The position numbers and the translations under genes were made by a program. This document shows, piece after piece, positions 10,991-22,546 of a stretch of 64,000 bases of DNA. Within the stretch, counting starts at the first letter, position 1. Each line of letters begins with the position of its first letter. The stretch is from Onthophagus taurus. Taxonomy: Eukaryota; Arthropoda; Insecta; Coleoptera; Scarabaeidae. The notes under the pieces were generated by a model. That model worked only from the letters and a program-made list of their open reading frames with translations, was not told where the DNA came from and made no database searches. The stretch covers positions 5,084,001-5,148,000 of the forward strand of contig NC_091976.1 of the NCBI RefSeq assembly GCF_036711975.1, given 5' to 3'.

Positions 10991-12614
10991 AGCTATTAAA
11001 AAAATATTAATTAAAACACTAAAGGATTTCAAAAATACTCATTAAAATATTATTATTTTTATAAATTAATAAAATGATTTATAACACAAAAATTAAAACA
11101 ATATGCAAACAAAAAAATCCTCACAAGCTAATGTGTTAAAGCTGTGTTTTTCAGTTAATCATAACTGAAAAACTAGAAATGCTAGGAAAGAATGTTGAAG
11201 ATGAAAATTGTTTGTAATGAACCAATATAACATTATCCGCAAGCGATTATAACTCATCTGTAATTATTATTAACCTAGCTCATTTAAAGTACAAAATCAT
11301 TTTCATCTCATGCATTAAAAGATGTGGATGTGAATGTTATGAATGATATTAACAAAAATTGTTCAAAATACATCAAAAGAACATAGTGCATAAAGAATTT
11401 TTTGCAACTAGTCATTTTACTTACAAACAATAAAAATCCCCTAATCCTCTAAATAGACGTTTCTGAATTAAAACTTTTATAATAACTTAAAAATTATAAA
11501 TGATATGAAAACATGTTAAGAAGGATATCCGAAGACATGCCGAATCACGAACCACAAAAGTTCCAGTGATGAAAATCCACCACTGTCAGGAAAGCTCGAA
11601 AGTTGTTTGAATGCAGAATCATAGAATCGTTAAACACGATTATTTCAAATTTCGATCCTAAACATTTATTATTTTATTTTGTGTTGCGAAAACAATTGAA
11701 GTTGCCAGTGATAATCTTCAACACCAGATTTTTAGCAATTTTTAAAGTTATAGATGTGAGAAGTGAAAATTGGGGAACAACGAGATTCGTATTAGCCGAG
11801 CAGAAAGGCGCTCGTCCGATTTTGCAAAAGAACAAAGAATGACATCAAAGAAGGACCCTTTTATGACCCAAGAATAGCAGATTAACAGTAAATATTTGAG
11901 ACTCCTCGTATTAGCGTGTAAAACCTTGTAATTATGAGATGTAAATTGATGATGGCGCCATCTTGGTGCTATAAAGAGAAGCTTTTGTAGGTCAGGTGTA
12001 TTAGAAATGTTCTTCGTTAGGATCCACAATACTGTGCTTTCAAGAAATATATCGTACTATTTCATTTTAATTCAACTTTTCACTAGGCTACCTACTCACG
12101 TTGTAGAGATAGGTATCAATATTTATAAAACGGGCGGTAGACTTTGTTAGTGTTGGTAATCAATTTTTGATTTTATCGTGAAGCATTGAGAGGTAATTAT
12201 GAACATTTACAATATAGATTGTACGATGATCGTTATTTTATCATGTACAATATTTGAATTTATACAATATTTTCTACTGCATTAACTTGTTATATTATTA
12301 ATTTGTTTTTTTTTGTTGCTTTTGTAAATTATATAACAAATCATTTATTAAAACAATTTTACATGGCACACTTTGTGTGGTGCATGGCACACTACATAGA
12401 TAATTGGCTGGAGTAGATTTTAATTACCATTACCATTATTTTTTAGATTTTAATATACTAATTTTTTTTTTGTTCGAAAAAATTGAGCCCCCGTGTGTCC
12501 GGTTACGGACGTCTATGGGCGTTCGGGTATCATCGGAAATTTTTACTGCTATGTTTTATTGCTGTCTTCACACCGGTCGATAGTTGTTGGTCCAAAGCGA
12601 AATTGAAACACCAT
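10991..12614. other. No gene recognised; possible solo LTR or promoter-like segment
   Basis: Short frames near 11603-11842 and 11748-12029 lack recognisable domains or splice support and are not called. A GC-balanced patch near 11940-12060 contains GATGGCGCCATC and CTATAAAGAGAAGC, which looks like a TATA-bearing regulatory or LTR segment, but no terminal repeats or target duplication could be fixed. 12481-12600 is locally GC-richer with no identified content. Confidence 0.3.
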
Positions 12615-12903
12615 AAATTTAATGTTGTTGTGTTAGTTTATAAAATATGTGAATATAAATCATAAATTAAACTTTATTTTTAATATTTTATTGAAAACCA
12701 AACTTATTTTATAACTTTCTGAAATTGGATACAATAAAATAAATTGTATTATTTTAATTTGGTTTTCCATCATTTCCTACATTCGCCTTATTTCTTCGTT
12801 GCATTGCAATCTAATGAATCTAAAACATAAAAGGGAAAATTTAAAAATAAATTCAATCGAAAGATTGATTATTTTACCCTTTAGAGTTTGTATAACCCAT
12901 TAA

Positions 12904-13724
12904 TTAATCAATTAACTTAATCGTGTCATCCCCCATTACGTTATTAACTAATTCCGAGCCTAACTGTGTTTGCAAAATTTTGATGAGACCCTCTAAAAAC
13001 AATAACGAATCATCATTTTATTAAATTTAATTAAAGAGGTAATTCGTTTGAGTACCAGCACTTTCTAGGCAACATGTTATCTTCTTAATAGCTTGTTCTA
13101 CTAAGCCACACTTGAGACAATCTTCTAATTCTTTTGCAGATTTAACTACAAATAAATTATAAATAGTTCATTAAATATACTTTATAGCAATAATATTGAC
13201 TTACGGATATTTATGACCAAATCATCTTGTCCTTGTATATTGTCGACTAAGAATTAAAAACAAGAAGAACATTTCTTATAAATTAAATTTTTACTTAAAT
13301 ATTTACTTATTAGATTTATGACCTTAACACCATTCTTTGATCCTTTCTCAGATGCTGAAATTAAATTTTTCCCTAAAAAATGTAATTTTTAAATAATTAT
13401 TTATTTATTAATTAAAAAAATCTTAAAGAAAAACAACTCACTAGTGCCCCGAAGAATTTGTAAACTTTCTTGAAGTTTTTTAACACATGCTTCCAGTACG
13501 TCTGAAAAAATAAATTAAATTATTGGATTTTACTAAATTAATTAACGTTTTTTTGGTTTACCTTGATCCTTTTTAGACAGATTTTTATTACAAGTATCAA
13601 CGGAAGCAGCTAATGAAAAAGATATGTAACCATTAAAAATAAAATAAGAAATCGTAAAAGTAATCAAACCTTGAATGCTAGAAACACCCAAAATAGTTAG
13701 TAACAAAAAAATGTTGAATTTCAT
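12904..13724 (-). CDS. Small secreted cysteine-containing protein, copy 1 (micro-exon gene)
   Basis: The family was not recognised. Seven minus-strand exons are supported by GT/AG sites matching the second copy: 13670-13724, 13562-13609, 13442-13501, 13307-13372, 13205-13246, 13056-13145 and 12904-12992. Every intron is phase 1 and the middle exons are 48, 60, 66, 42 and 90 nt, all multiples of three. The product is 149 residues. It starts with a signal peptide (MKFNIFLLLTILGVSSIQA) and continues as charged, probably helical segments with six cysteines (DTCNKN, EACVKK, EDCLKCG, TCCLES). It ends at a TAA inside exon 7, whereas copy 2 reads on into an eighth exon. The exon-8-like tract survives near 12797-12823 but would be untranslated. 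Probably extracellular; role unknown. Confidence 0.75.
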
Positions 13725-13799
13725 TTTTTATTTTTCTGGAGAAAAATTGTATATATTCAAGTTTCGCCCAAAACTAATTCTGTATCTAAATCGTTTGGC

Positions 13800-13806
13800 T
13801 TTTATA
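13800..13806 (-). promoter_or_regulatory. TATA box of secreted-protein gene copy 1
   Basis: TATAAAA on the minus strand within AGTATAAAAGCC, with its distal edge 82 bp upstream of the ATG, and the same spacing in copy 2. A strong TATA element fits a tissue-specific, highly expressed secreted protein (inference). The transposon begins only about 70 bp further upstream. Confidence 0.65.
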
Positions 13807-13876
13807 CTTCCAAAAAGTCATTAAATAAGATAACAAGATGATTAAAAAATAGTACAGCAAAATTTTTCTTTATCTA

Positions 13877-16800
13877 ACAAGGGAAGTGTCACAACTGTGT
13901 CTCACCGATTTCGATGCAATTTGGTACAGTCATAGAATGGGCCAAAATAAGGTTCGTACATTTTTTTATACGTGCGGTAAAAGCCCCTGGGGCGAGTTAT
14001 AGGGGTTGAAAGTTTGGAGAAAAAGTACGTTTTCACTTATATTTTAAAAATGAAAAGTGCTATCAAAATTTGGTAAATTGTAACTGATATTCATTTTAAA
14101 AGAGCTTTCTTTTGATGTATCACACATATACCAGAGGGTTAAGAAGGGCGAACTACCCCTATTTTTTTGGAATTATTTAAAAACCACCCTATCGATTTTG
14201 GCGGCATTAAGTATACTTCCAGCACGTTCAAAAATATTAGTTAAGGGTTTTTTCCCATTCGCTCTAGATCATCCCCAGCGAAGTTACGGGGGTTAACATG
14301 TAACCACTTTTCGTAAGAATGATGTGATAAAATTGTCAGGTATTTTGAAAATACTTTAACAAAACCGTAAATTAGTCGCACAATAAAATGTTTAATGTAA
14401 AATAAGGCATAATACACCATTTAGGGGTGGTTGGGGTTAACCACCCCCTTAAAAATTAATTCTATCCCGGGCATTACTTGTTGATTACGGCGAAATTTGG
14501 TACTGTGTTTGTTTTATATAGTTTATTAGTTTATTTTTATTCTACATAATGTTGCCAAAAATACACCTACCAAAAAAATTTTGGCACAATATTTGTTTTT
14601 TTAGTGCCGCTTGCTAAAGGTCATTTCTCAAAATAGTTTTTTCTAGTATAAAAGAACGTGTGCCCAGTGGGTAGATTTTAGTTTCAGAGCAACTGACAGA
14701 AGCAATGGTTACAATAAACCCAATAAACGTTTTAAATTTGCTAATGACAGTTTTTACTGTTATGAATATTCCCCAGACTCCTGTAAATGAAGCAGAAGTT
14801 AGTTTAAAAGAAAATATACAGCGTATTTTAATGGAAAGTATGGAAGACTACAATATGCAAATTGAAGACGAAACTGTATTAATTTTCGATTCATCCAATG
14901 GCATCAATGACGGTCAGCAAATTATTGAAGACCAGGATACAACTGACAGGTTTGTAGAAGATACTGATGCTCATTGTCCATTGAAGGATGACATCGACTA
15001 CGAGTACAAATTAGAGGCGGTAAATTACTGGACAAGTGGGAAGAAAGGTTATTTGAAACTAGAAACCGTAAAAAACAAATACCGAAAAGTAACGTCAAAG
15101 ACCCAATTGCACAGATGGTCTAAATATATTGAAGAAAGAGGGACATACAAAGAAAAATTAGCAGAAATTACCGAATTTGTAATTAATCAAGCGAGAGCCG
15201 CCGTAGATAATAAATTGCCACTACATGATATTGATATACGCAGATGGGCTATACAAGCTAGAAATGAAAAGAATTTATCTCCTCAACTGTTCAAAGCATC
15301 TCATAGCTGGGTGCAACGTTTTAAGAAAGCAAATCGGTTAGTAAGCCGAAAAATAACAAAATTTCTATCCCAAAAACAAATTGGAAATGTTGATCGAGTA
15401 AAAACTTTAGCAAAAGATTTCGTTAAAGAGGCAAAGCTACAAATCCAAATATATGGACCTGAAAACACCTACAATTCGGATCAGAGCGGTTTTAACTTGG
15501 AATTCCATTCGGGAAGAACATTAAGCGATTTAGGAGTTAAAACCGTAGAAAGTGTGGTCCAGTCGGTGTCATCTACAACGCACAGTTACACAATTCAACC
15601 CGTAATATCTGCTGATGGGAAACTTCTTTCTCCACTTTTTATTGTTTTAAAAGAACCCTCTGGCAGCTTTGGACCGAGGGTAGCAAATACAATGTTTAAA
15701 GCAGACAATATATACGTTTTGGCATCAAAATCTGGAAAGTTAACTTCAGAACACATGAAAAATTGGCTCCAAAATGTATATTTTCCAAATACTGGTTCTA
15801 AATCATTATTATTATTAGATTCTTGGAGTGGCCATTGTCCTGAAGTTATTAGTGAAATAACTCCATCAGGTACTAATTTTAAACATTTATCTATACCTGC
15901 AGGGACAACAGGTCAAATACAGCCCCTAGATGTATTTGGTTTCAGAATATGGAAAAATTTTATTAGAAGATTCTCTGATCAGATTATTCTTTACCAGTAT
16001 GATGTCAATTTACATCAGAGGGATAACATATTAAAATTGCAATCGTTGACGCATAACCAGTTGGCTTCCCCTCGGTTTATAAATGTTTTTAAATACGCAT
16101 GGTTTGCAAGTGGCTATATAGAGGAGAGACCAGACCATTTTGAAAATCCCGTGGAAGTTTGCTTTTCGAGTGAGAAGCCAACGTGTGATATCTGTGGGGA
16201 TATAGCGGTCATAACATGTGCATGGTGTAAAAAATCCTTATGTTTAAAACATTTTTTCCACGACTTTCATTTTTGCCAACACTACGTAGAATAAAAATAA
16301 ATTTAATATTGAAAATTAATATAATACATAAAAAACGTCAATTAGTAATGTAGAATAAACTTCTTTGGTATATTGAACTATTTTTTTTGTCAGTTGCTTT
16401 TTAACTCATAAATAAATAAAATATCTTATTTATCTAGTAGTTTTATATTTATTATTTAAAGAAAATGAGGGTAGTTTACCTCGTGGAACATCGATAGATA
16501 GATTTTTAAAAAACAATACCACAGTTACGATGGCAGTTTTCATCTTCGAGGTATAAACAAAAAACTACCCCTAATTTGTAACCCTTATAACCATTTTCAA
16601 AAATTTTTACTTCAAATATAAAACAAACACAGTACCAAATTTCGCCGTAATCGACAAATAACGCCCGGGATAGAATTAATTTTTAAGGGGGTGGATAACC
16701 CCAACAACCCCTATATGGTGTATTATGCCTTATTTTACACTAAACATTTTATTGTGCGACTAATTTACGGTTTTGTTTAAAGTATTTTCAAAATACCTGA

Positions 16801-17258
16801 CAATTTTATCACATCATTCTTACGAAAAGTGCTTACATGTTAACCCCCGTAACTTCGCTGGGGTTGATCTAGGGCGAATGGGAAAAAACCCTTAACTAAT
16901 ATTTTTGAACGCACTAGAAGTATACTTAATGCCGCCAAAATCGATAGGGTGGTTTTTAAATAATTCCAAAAAAATAGGGGTAGTTCGCCCTTTTTAACCC
17001 TCTGCTATATGTGTGACACATCAAAAGAAAGCTCTTTTAAAATGAATATCAGTTACAATTTACCAAATTTTGATAGCACTTTTCGTTTTCAAAATATAAG
17101 TGAAAACGTACTTTTTCTCCAAACTTTCAACCCCTATAACTCGCCCCAGGGGCTTTTACCGCACGTATAAAAAAATGTGCGAACCTTATTTTGGCCCATT
17201 CTATGACTGTACCAAATTGCATCGAAATCGGTGAGACACAGTTGTGACACTTCCCTTG
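13877..17258 (+). mobile_element. Tc5/pogo-like DNA transposon with ~640 bp inverted repeats
   Basis: The ends read ACAAGGGAAGTGTCACAACT on the left and AGTTGTGACACTTCCCTTG on the right. The inverted repeats extend about 640 bp (13877-14520 against 16616-17258) with few differences, including long matching tracts such as CGCCCCAGGGGCTTTTACCG. It is flanked by TA on both sides. The paralogous block near 39540 has the sequence without insert, so the element is defined by an empty site. It carries one open transposase gene. Long, near-identical repeats and an open frame suggest a recent, possibly still mobile copy. Confidence 0.88.
14705..16294 (+). CDS. Transposase, DDE_1 (pogo/Tc5/Tigger) type, apparently intact
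   Basis: 529 residues, single exon, starting at the first ATG after a TATA-like and TCAGAGC-containing leader. The N-terminal third has an acidic lead and then a DNA-binding region (YKLEAVNYWTSGKKGYLKLE, and SHSWVQRFKKANRLVSRKI around residues 199-217, CENP-B/Tc5-type HTH). The catalytic core shows NSDQSGF (Asp259), LLLLDSWSGHC (Asp372) and GQIQPLDVFGF (Asp409), the D-D-D arrangement of pogo-like enzymes. The last ~35 residues form a cysteine/histidine cluster (CDICGD, CAWCKK, CLKH), probably a zinc finger. It should cut and paste its own long-TIR element at TA sites. No stop or shift was seen. Confidence 0.88.
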   Translation: MVTINPINVLNLLMTVFTVMNIPQTPVNEAEVSLKENIQRILMESMEDYNMQIEDETVLIFDSSNGINDGQQIIEDQDTTDRFVEDTDAHCPLKDDIDYEYKLEAVNYWTSGKKGYLKLETVKNKYRKVTSKTQLHRWSKYIEERGTYKEKLAEITEFVINQARAAVDNKLPLHDIDIRRWAIQARNEKNLSPQLFKASHSWVQRFKKANRLVSRKITKFLSQKQIGNVDRVKTLAKDFVKEAKLQIQIYGPENTYNSDQSGFNLEFHSGRTLSDLGVKTVESVVQSVSSTTHSYTIQPVISADGKLLSPLFIVLKEPSGSFGPRVANTMFKADNIYVLASKSGKLTSEHMKNWLQNVYFPNTGSKSLLLLDSWSGHCPEVISEITPSGTNFKHLSIPAGTTGQIQPLDVFGFRIWKNFIRRFSDQIILYQYDVNLHQRDNILKLQSLTHNQLASPRFINVFKYAWFASGYIEERPDHFENPVEVCFSSEKPTCDICGDIAVITCAWCKKSLCLKHFFHDFHFCQHYVE

Positions 17259-18037
17259 TAAGATATTTTACTTTCAAACAATTTTTGTTTAAATTCTTTT
17301 AAAATGGAATAGCTATTTCAAAAAATGGTACGAAAATAATTTACATAAATTAACCATTAAAATGATTGGATTCATATTTTTAATATGTCGTTTTGTGACT
17401 TTCGTTCCAAAAGTTGTTTTGCTACATGGTCCGTTTCCCGAGTGTTATAATTTTTATTATAAAAGTTTTTTTGTAATATGCTCTAAATCCCGAGTGTAAC
17501 CATTGACATCTTTTAAAAAGGTGTTCCATATAAAATTGTAAAGTTGACCCATTTTCCAAAAAAGCTAAAAGTGATAAACAATTTTTTATACTAAACTATT
17601 TGGGTTAACAAGAAATAAAATCAATGATATACCGGGCTCATATACAAATAACTCATATACCATCCATTTTATCAAAAAAAGTTTCAGATAAAACTTTCAT
17701 CATATGAAGGGGCAAAATATTCTGTATAGGAAACATATCTTTATTTAATGAACAATACGCGTAATAAAAATTTAAAATGCAACCAGGGAACACCACAATT
17801 AGCATCAAGTATACATGCTCAATTAATGAATCGAAACTAATTAATATGTTACTAAGGGAAATTTTGACAGATATGGGTACTAAAACAACTGCCACCTGTT
17901 ATGCCCGCCTGTGTGAAATAATAGTATATTATTATACGAGCATATAATGAGGGTTAAGTATTATCTCAGTAATTAACCTGAGTGAATAATAGCTCATTAT
18001 ATGTGAGTAGAATACTATACTTTGTCCACGATTAATG
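17259..18037. other. Remainder of duplicated block, then no gene seen
   Basis: 17259-17633 belongs to the duplicated block (upstream region of the secreted-protein gene). 17634-18037 has no recognisable gene; a short minus-strand frame at 17653-17895 has no domain or homologous support. Near 17918-18005 short repeats of AATAGTATATTATTATACGA style occur. Confidence 0.4.
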
Positions 18038-20890
18038 TTTTTTTTTTAATTTCAGCTTTTATTGGATCAACATTTTTGTATTTTATACACAATATTTATA
18101 ATATTTAATATTAAAGTTTTATTTCTTTGTACTGTATGAGGTTAATCAGTTCTCTCCTCTTCACTACTTATGTTATTGGTGACTAAATCTTGTGGCAGTT
18201 TTCTTTTAGGTGAAACGTGGATGTTTTTCTGTCTCCTTCAGTTTTTTTTAAATTTTTAATTAACTTTTCCCTAAGATTTTTGATAAAATCAGTTATTTTT
18301 GGAATGTTAAGTTCCTTATGAAATGGTCGTTTCTAATATACCATGCTGCATTAGTAGCTAGAATTTTATTTTGAAACGTTTGTAGTTTATGGAGATTAGT
18401 TTTTGAAATATTTGACCATACACAAATGGCATAAGTTAACAATGATCTTAGTAGTGACTTATAGAATAAAAGTGAGCTCTCTATTTTGAATTGTGATCTT
18501 CGGTTTATTAGAGGATATTGTTGGTTTAATCGCACATTAGCTTCATTAAGTTTTTGATTAATATGAAAACCACAGTGAAGTCTGGTATCGAGATATACTC
18601 CAAGATATTTAACAGCTCCATTTGACCATTAAACAGCTTGGTTATTTGTTAATATCACTGGAAGTTCTCGGAATCTTCGTAGTGCGAACATCTTTAATTG
18701 TGTTTTAGCCGGGTTTACTGCAATTCCCCATTTATTAGCCCATTTGCATACGATATCTATATTCTTGTAGTTACTCGGTTGTTTTAGTAATATTGTTGTT
18801 CTGACTAATTATGACGGTGTCGTCTGCAAACATTGATAGCATTCCTGAGACAGTTGGAATATCGTGAACGTATATATTGAATAGCAATGGAGCTAATACG
18901 CTACCTTGAGGTACTCCGGCTTTTATGGTTTTAATTCTTGATAGTTCGTTGTTTATTTTAATTTGGAACGTAATTATCGTATTTCAAGGAAGGAGAATAA
19001 TATAGGTATTAGTTATGGTGATAGCTTTAAATGTAGCAGTTTGTATTTTAAGCCTTCCTGCCAGACTTTATCGAATGCTTTGGCAAAGTCCAGGAAAACT
19101 ATTGTTGTATATTGTTCCTCTTCAAATCCCCATTCGATGGCTTCGGTAACTTTTTGCAGAACTTTTTGAAACACGTTGAGTGTTTAGCTTTGAATCCAAA
19201 TTGATATGGTGGGATAGTCTTTTCTGACAATAATTCTGTTTTCAGTCGGTTTTGAATGACTTTTTCCAAAATTTTAGATAAGCCCACTAGCAAACTAATT
19301 GGACGATAACCATCTACTTGTTTGTGGTGTTTTCCAGGTTTTGGAAAAACCACGATTTAGGCATGCTTTCATTTATCTGGAAAATACCCATTTCTCAGAC
19401 AGCCATTGAAAAGTGTTGTTAAAAGTATTATCATATTATTACTGAGTTACTTTAAAATTTCGTTGTGATCAAATTATACCCCGGACATTTCTTTTTAGGA
19501 AGTTGTTTGATAAGTTCCTTCATTTCATCGGGTGATGTTAGTTCTGTTTCACTAGCGACTGGTGTATGATTTTCAATATAATTTAATACATTTAATCTGT
19601 CCGTATTTTTAATTGTTGTAGAAGGGCAAAAAACCGTTCCTAAGTAATCGCCGAATAGATTGCTTTTTTCAGTATCTGAATAAAGTGTATTTTGTCCATC
19701 TCTGATAGAGCCTATATTCTGCCTGTGTTGTGTTAGTGTTTTTGTTGTTTTCCACATACCAGGATCATTTTTTTCATGTATTCTTATTTGTTGTTGATAA
19801 CATTCAAAGCGAAATGAATCGAGTTCTTTTTTAATGCGAAGTGTCAAATTGTTTATCATGTTTTTGGTTTCACAACTCCTCGTTTGTTGCCATTCTCGTC
19901 TCAGTTACTTTTTTGTTTTATTAGTTTTAATATTGCAGCTGGTGTCACTATTAAAGATTTACAATTTTGTTTTCTATAGGGAATTGTTGATGATTTTACA
20001 CTTTCACATATATTATTTGTGTAATTGGAAATTGCTTGATCTATTCCTTCTTTACAATCCAAATTAATTGGGATTTTATTCATACGATCCAGAGTTTCAC
20101 GAAAAATTTCTCAGTTTAGTCTACCAGTTATCAATGTTGGTGGTGGTTCATAGCTTCTTGAAAACCTCTGAAATGATATGATTACTGGTACGAGATCTGA
20201 GCTTAATTCATTGAGTACGTGTTGAACTATGTCTGGTAGTCGATCTCGTTGATAGGGATAATAAGTGTATTCTTCAGGTGGTATTATTTGTAATGCATTT
20301 ACTGTCAACATTTGTTCTAATTTAATTCCATTTGAGTTATAAGTACGACAGGGGATATTTTATTTTTACAATTTAAGTCGCCTATCACATGAATGTGAGT
20401 ATTAGAGTTAAATATACATGTTATGTCGTTTTGTATCAGCGATTTGTTTGGTTGCTTGTAAACAGAAACTAAATTCAAGTTGGTACCATCTATTGTTTTT
20501 ATTTTAACGCCAACTACATACATGCTGTATTCCTTTTTAACTAAAATAGCAGCTTCACCGGCAGCTGTTGTAGAATTCTGGTCCTTTCTGTATAGGTTAT
20601 ATCTTTCACTTTGCTTTAAATGTGTTTCAGTAATGCCAGCTATTTGAAAAATTCAATGACTTCCGTACGTTGGTTCTTTATTGCGTTTACGTTCCAGTTC
20701 ATAACGGTGATCTTGTATGGTTCGGCTGTTATTATTCATTAATAAGGTTAGTAAGTAGGGAATTTGCGATTAATTGTTTAATTTGTGTTATTACTGGTGT
20801 AAGGAGATCTCTTAGAAACTTGATAATGGTATCTGTAATTGTGGATGTGAGGGATGAGGATATAGGACTAGGACTATGGTTAGAACTCAT
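18038..20890 (-). pseudogene. Jockey-type non-LTR retrotransposon, nearly full length but broken
   Basis: Minus-strand element ending in a poly(A) tail (T-run at 18038-18047) preceded by AATAAA. From 5' to 3' it shows the end of ORF1 (SPISSSLTSTITDTIIKF, near 20865), then ORF2 with an APE endonuclease start (KITVMNWNVNAIKNQR, ITETHL, VYKQPNKS, VIGDLNCKN near 20350-20400), a linker (NDPGMWKTTKTLTQ, 19750), RT motifs (PKKKCPGYN, FPKPGKHHKQVDGYRPISL near 19330, QFGFKAKHST), and a C-terminal piece (LLRSLLTYAICVWSN near 18430). Multiple stops and shifts mean it is dead. It lacks an RNase H domain, which is normal for jockey. It faces the next element head to head. Confidence 0.85.
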
Positions 20891-22230
20891 AGACCATCCC
20901 TTGAAAAAGATAAACCACGCGTTAAGTCCATTATTGTTAAGTTTACATCTAGAATGACTCGTGATCGTGTTCTTGGCGCGGCCAAATTATATAGTCGCAA
21001 CACTAATGGCCGCGGTTTGTCTCTGCCGGATATCGTTGATAACAACTTGTACATTAACGAACATCTCACAGCTAAAAATATGGATCTTTTTAATAAAGCT
21101 CGAGCAATCGCAAGGAAGAAAAACTATCAATGTCTGGACGAAAGGATGTGTGATCCATGTGAGGCGGGATGACAGAGCAAGATTATTGGTCGTGCTGTGG
21201 AATTTCTTACCGTCTATTCATATTGTTATTTTGGTCAATTTAATAATGTTTTGAATAATAATTCTAGAATTTTAGATCTTGTATTATGCGCTAATGGACG
21301 CGTTGAGAGCATTCGTCCCTGCATGGATCCACTTGTGGATCCCGACAGTCACCATCCACCCTTTGAATTTTTTGTACCAAAATGAACATAGAACGTGATG
21401 AACGTGATGCATCCATGATTTCTGCTGATGGATCGACTGTGAACTCGGATTCTGATATCTTATCTGCGTTCGGAAGGTACTTCTCGTCGATTTTTGTAGA
21501 TGGCACCATCGATCGTTCAGCGATTCCCGGTGGCACGGGTGTTTCATCCTTTCTAAAGCAGTTTGCTAGTGAACTGTCTTCACCCCTGTTTTTAATTTTT
21601 GCGAAGTCATTACTTGAAGCGGCTTTTCCGAGCAAGTGGAAGACGGCTTTCGTCGTCCCAATTTTTAAATCCGGCGACAAGCAGTTGGTTTCAAATTACC
21701 TCCCGATTTCTATTCTCTCGGCTATTCCCAAGGTTTTTGAGAAAACTGTCCAGGAATACTTTAGCCAGTGATTACTCACTCTTTTATTCATGCACAACAC
21801 GGTTTCTTGCCTGGACGATCGGCTGAGATTAATTTGGTATCCTACGTTCATTTTATTCATTCTGCCCTAAATGAAAAATCTCAAGTCGATGCTATTTACA
21901 CAGATTATTCTAAAGAAGGTTTGGAATTAAATGTGATTATTGTGTGATTATTCTAAAGCCTTCGACAAGATTGACCATACAATTCTTGTTCAAAAACTCT
22001 CTTCCTTTAACATCCCAAATGGCATTGTTCACTGGATTATATCATATTTATCAGATAGAAGTTAGGCAGTCAAGGTTGGTAGCTTTCTATCCGGTTATAA
22101 GTCCATCTCTTTCGGTGTGTCCCAAGGCAGCCATCTTAGACCAACATTTTTAATTTATATTAATGATATTGCTTCCTGCTTTAAATTTTCCAAATTCCTG
22201 CATCAAGTCTCGACTGTCTACGGCTTTAGG
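20891..22230 (+). pseudogene. Non-LTR retrotransposon, rearranged fragments (ORF1 end, EN end, RT)
   Basis: Plus strand. 20891-21150 encodes an ORF1 C-terminal domain (PRVKSIIVKFTSRMTRDRVL, LTAKNMDLFNKARAIARKK). It jumps at about 21170-21190 to the end of an APE endonuclease (NNSRILDLVLCAN, DPDSHHPPFEF) and then to RT: FPSKWKTAFVVPIFKSGDKQ, ISILSAIPKVFEKTVQ, HGFLPGRSAEINL, IYTDYSK, AFDKIDH and the GSLLRPTF-like PQG region, scattered over frames to about 22200. Large internal deletions removed most of the endonuclease, and the 3' end is lost against the hAT end at 22240. A CR1/jockey-type element; non-functional. Confidence 0.8.
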
Positions 22231-22546
22231 AAGACCTTTCAGTGGCGCCGACTTTTTAATATTTAAGGGGGGGCTGAACTTTTTCAGGTGGTATACCTTT
22301 TAGATGATCATATTTATTATTTTTTTTAAGTTCACACGTATACCTAGCAAGGTATATCCCTGTACCTCCCCCTGTCTAAATAAAATAATAAGTGGTAAAT
22401 AAATCAAAAAACAAATATTTTATTCTCTAAAACTCAAATAAACAATAGATTGAACAGCAAGAAAACAACAAAAAACAATAGATATAATTTAACTAAAAAA
22501 TATTCTATAATAAAAACATATTTACATATTATATTTATGTATTTAT

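Larger units (their letters stand above)
12615..17633. repeat. Duplicated block, copy 1 (split by a DNA transposon)
   Basis: Positions 12615-13876 and 17259-17633 together align with 38256-39965. Shared landmarks are TATAAAATATGTGAATATAA at the left edge, the whole secreted-protein gene, its TATA box, and the downstream AAGATATTTTACTTT tract. Copy 1 is interrupted by the transposon at 13877-17258; copy 2 is uninterrupted at that point. Copy 2 has an extra ~45 bp near 39640-39685. Both copies have the same orientation. Confidence 0.88.

Noticed and set aside
11603-12029. Two overlapping short frames as a possible host gene
   Set aside because: No domain, signal peptide, splice-supported extension or homologue recognised; left unassigned.
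21284-21680. Minus-strand frames of 87 and 129 codons
   Set aside because: Antisense to endonuclease and RT motifs of the plus-strand non-LTR element.
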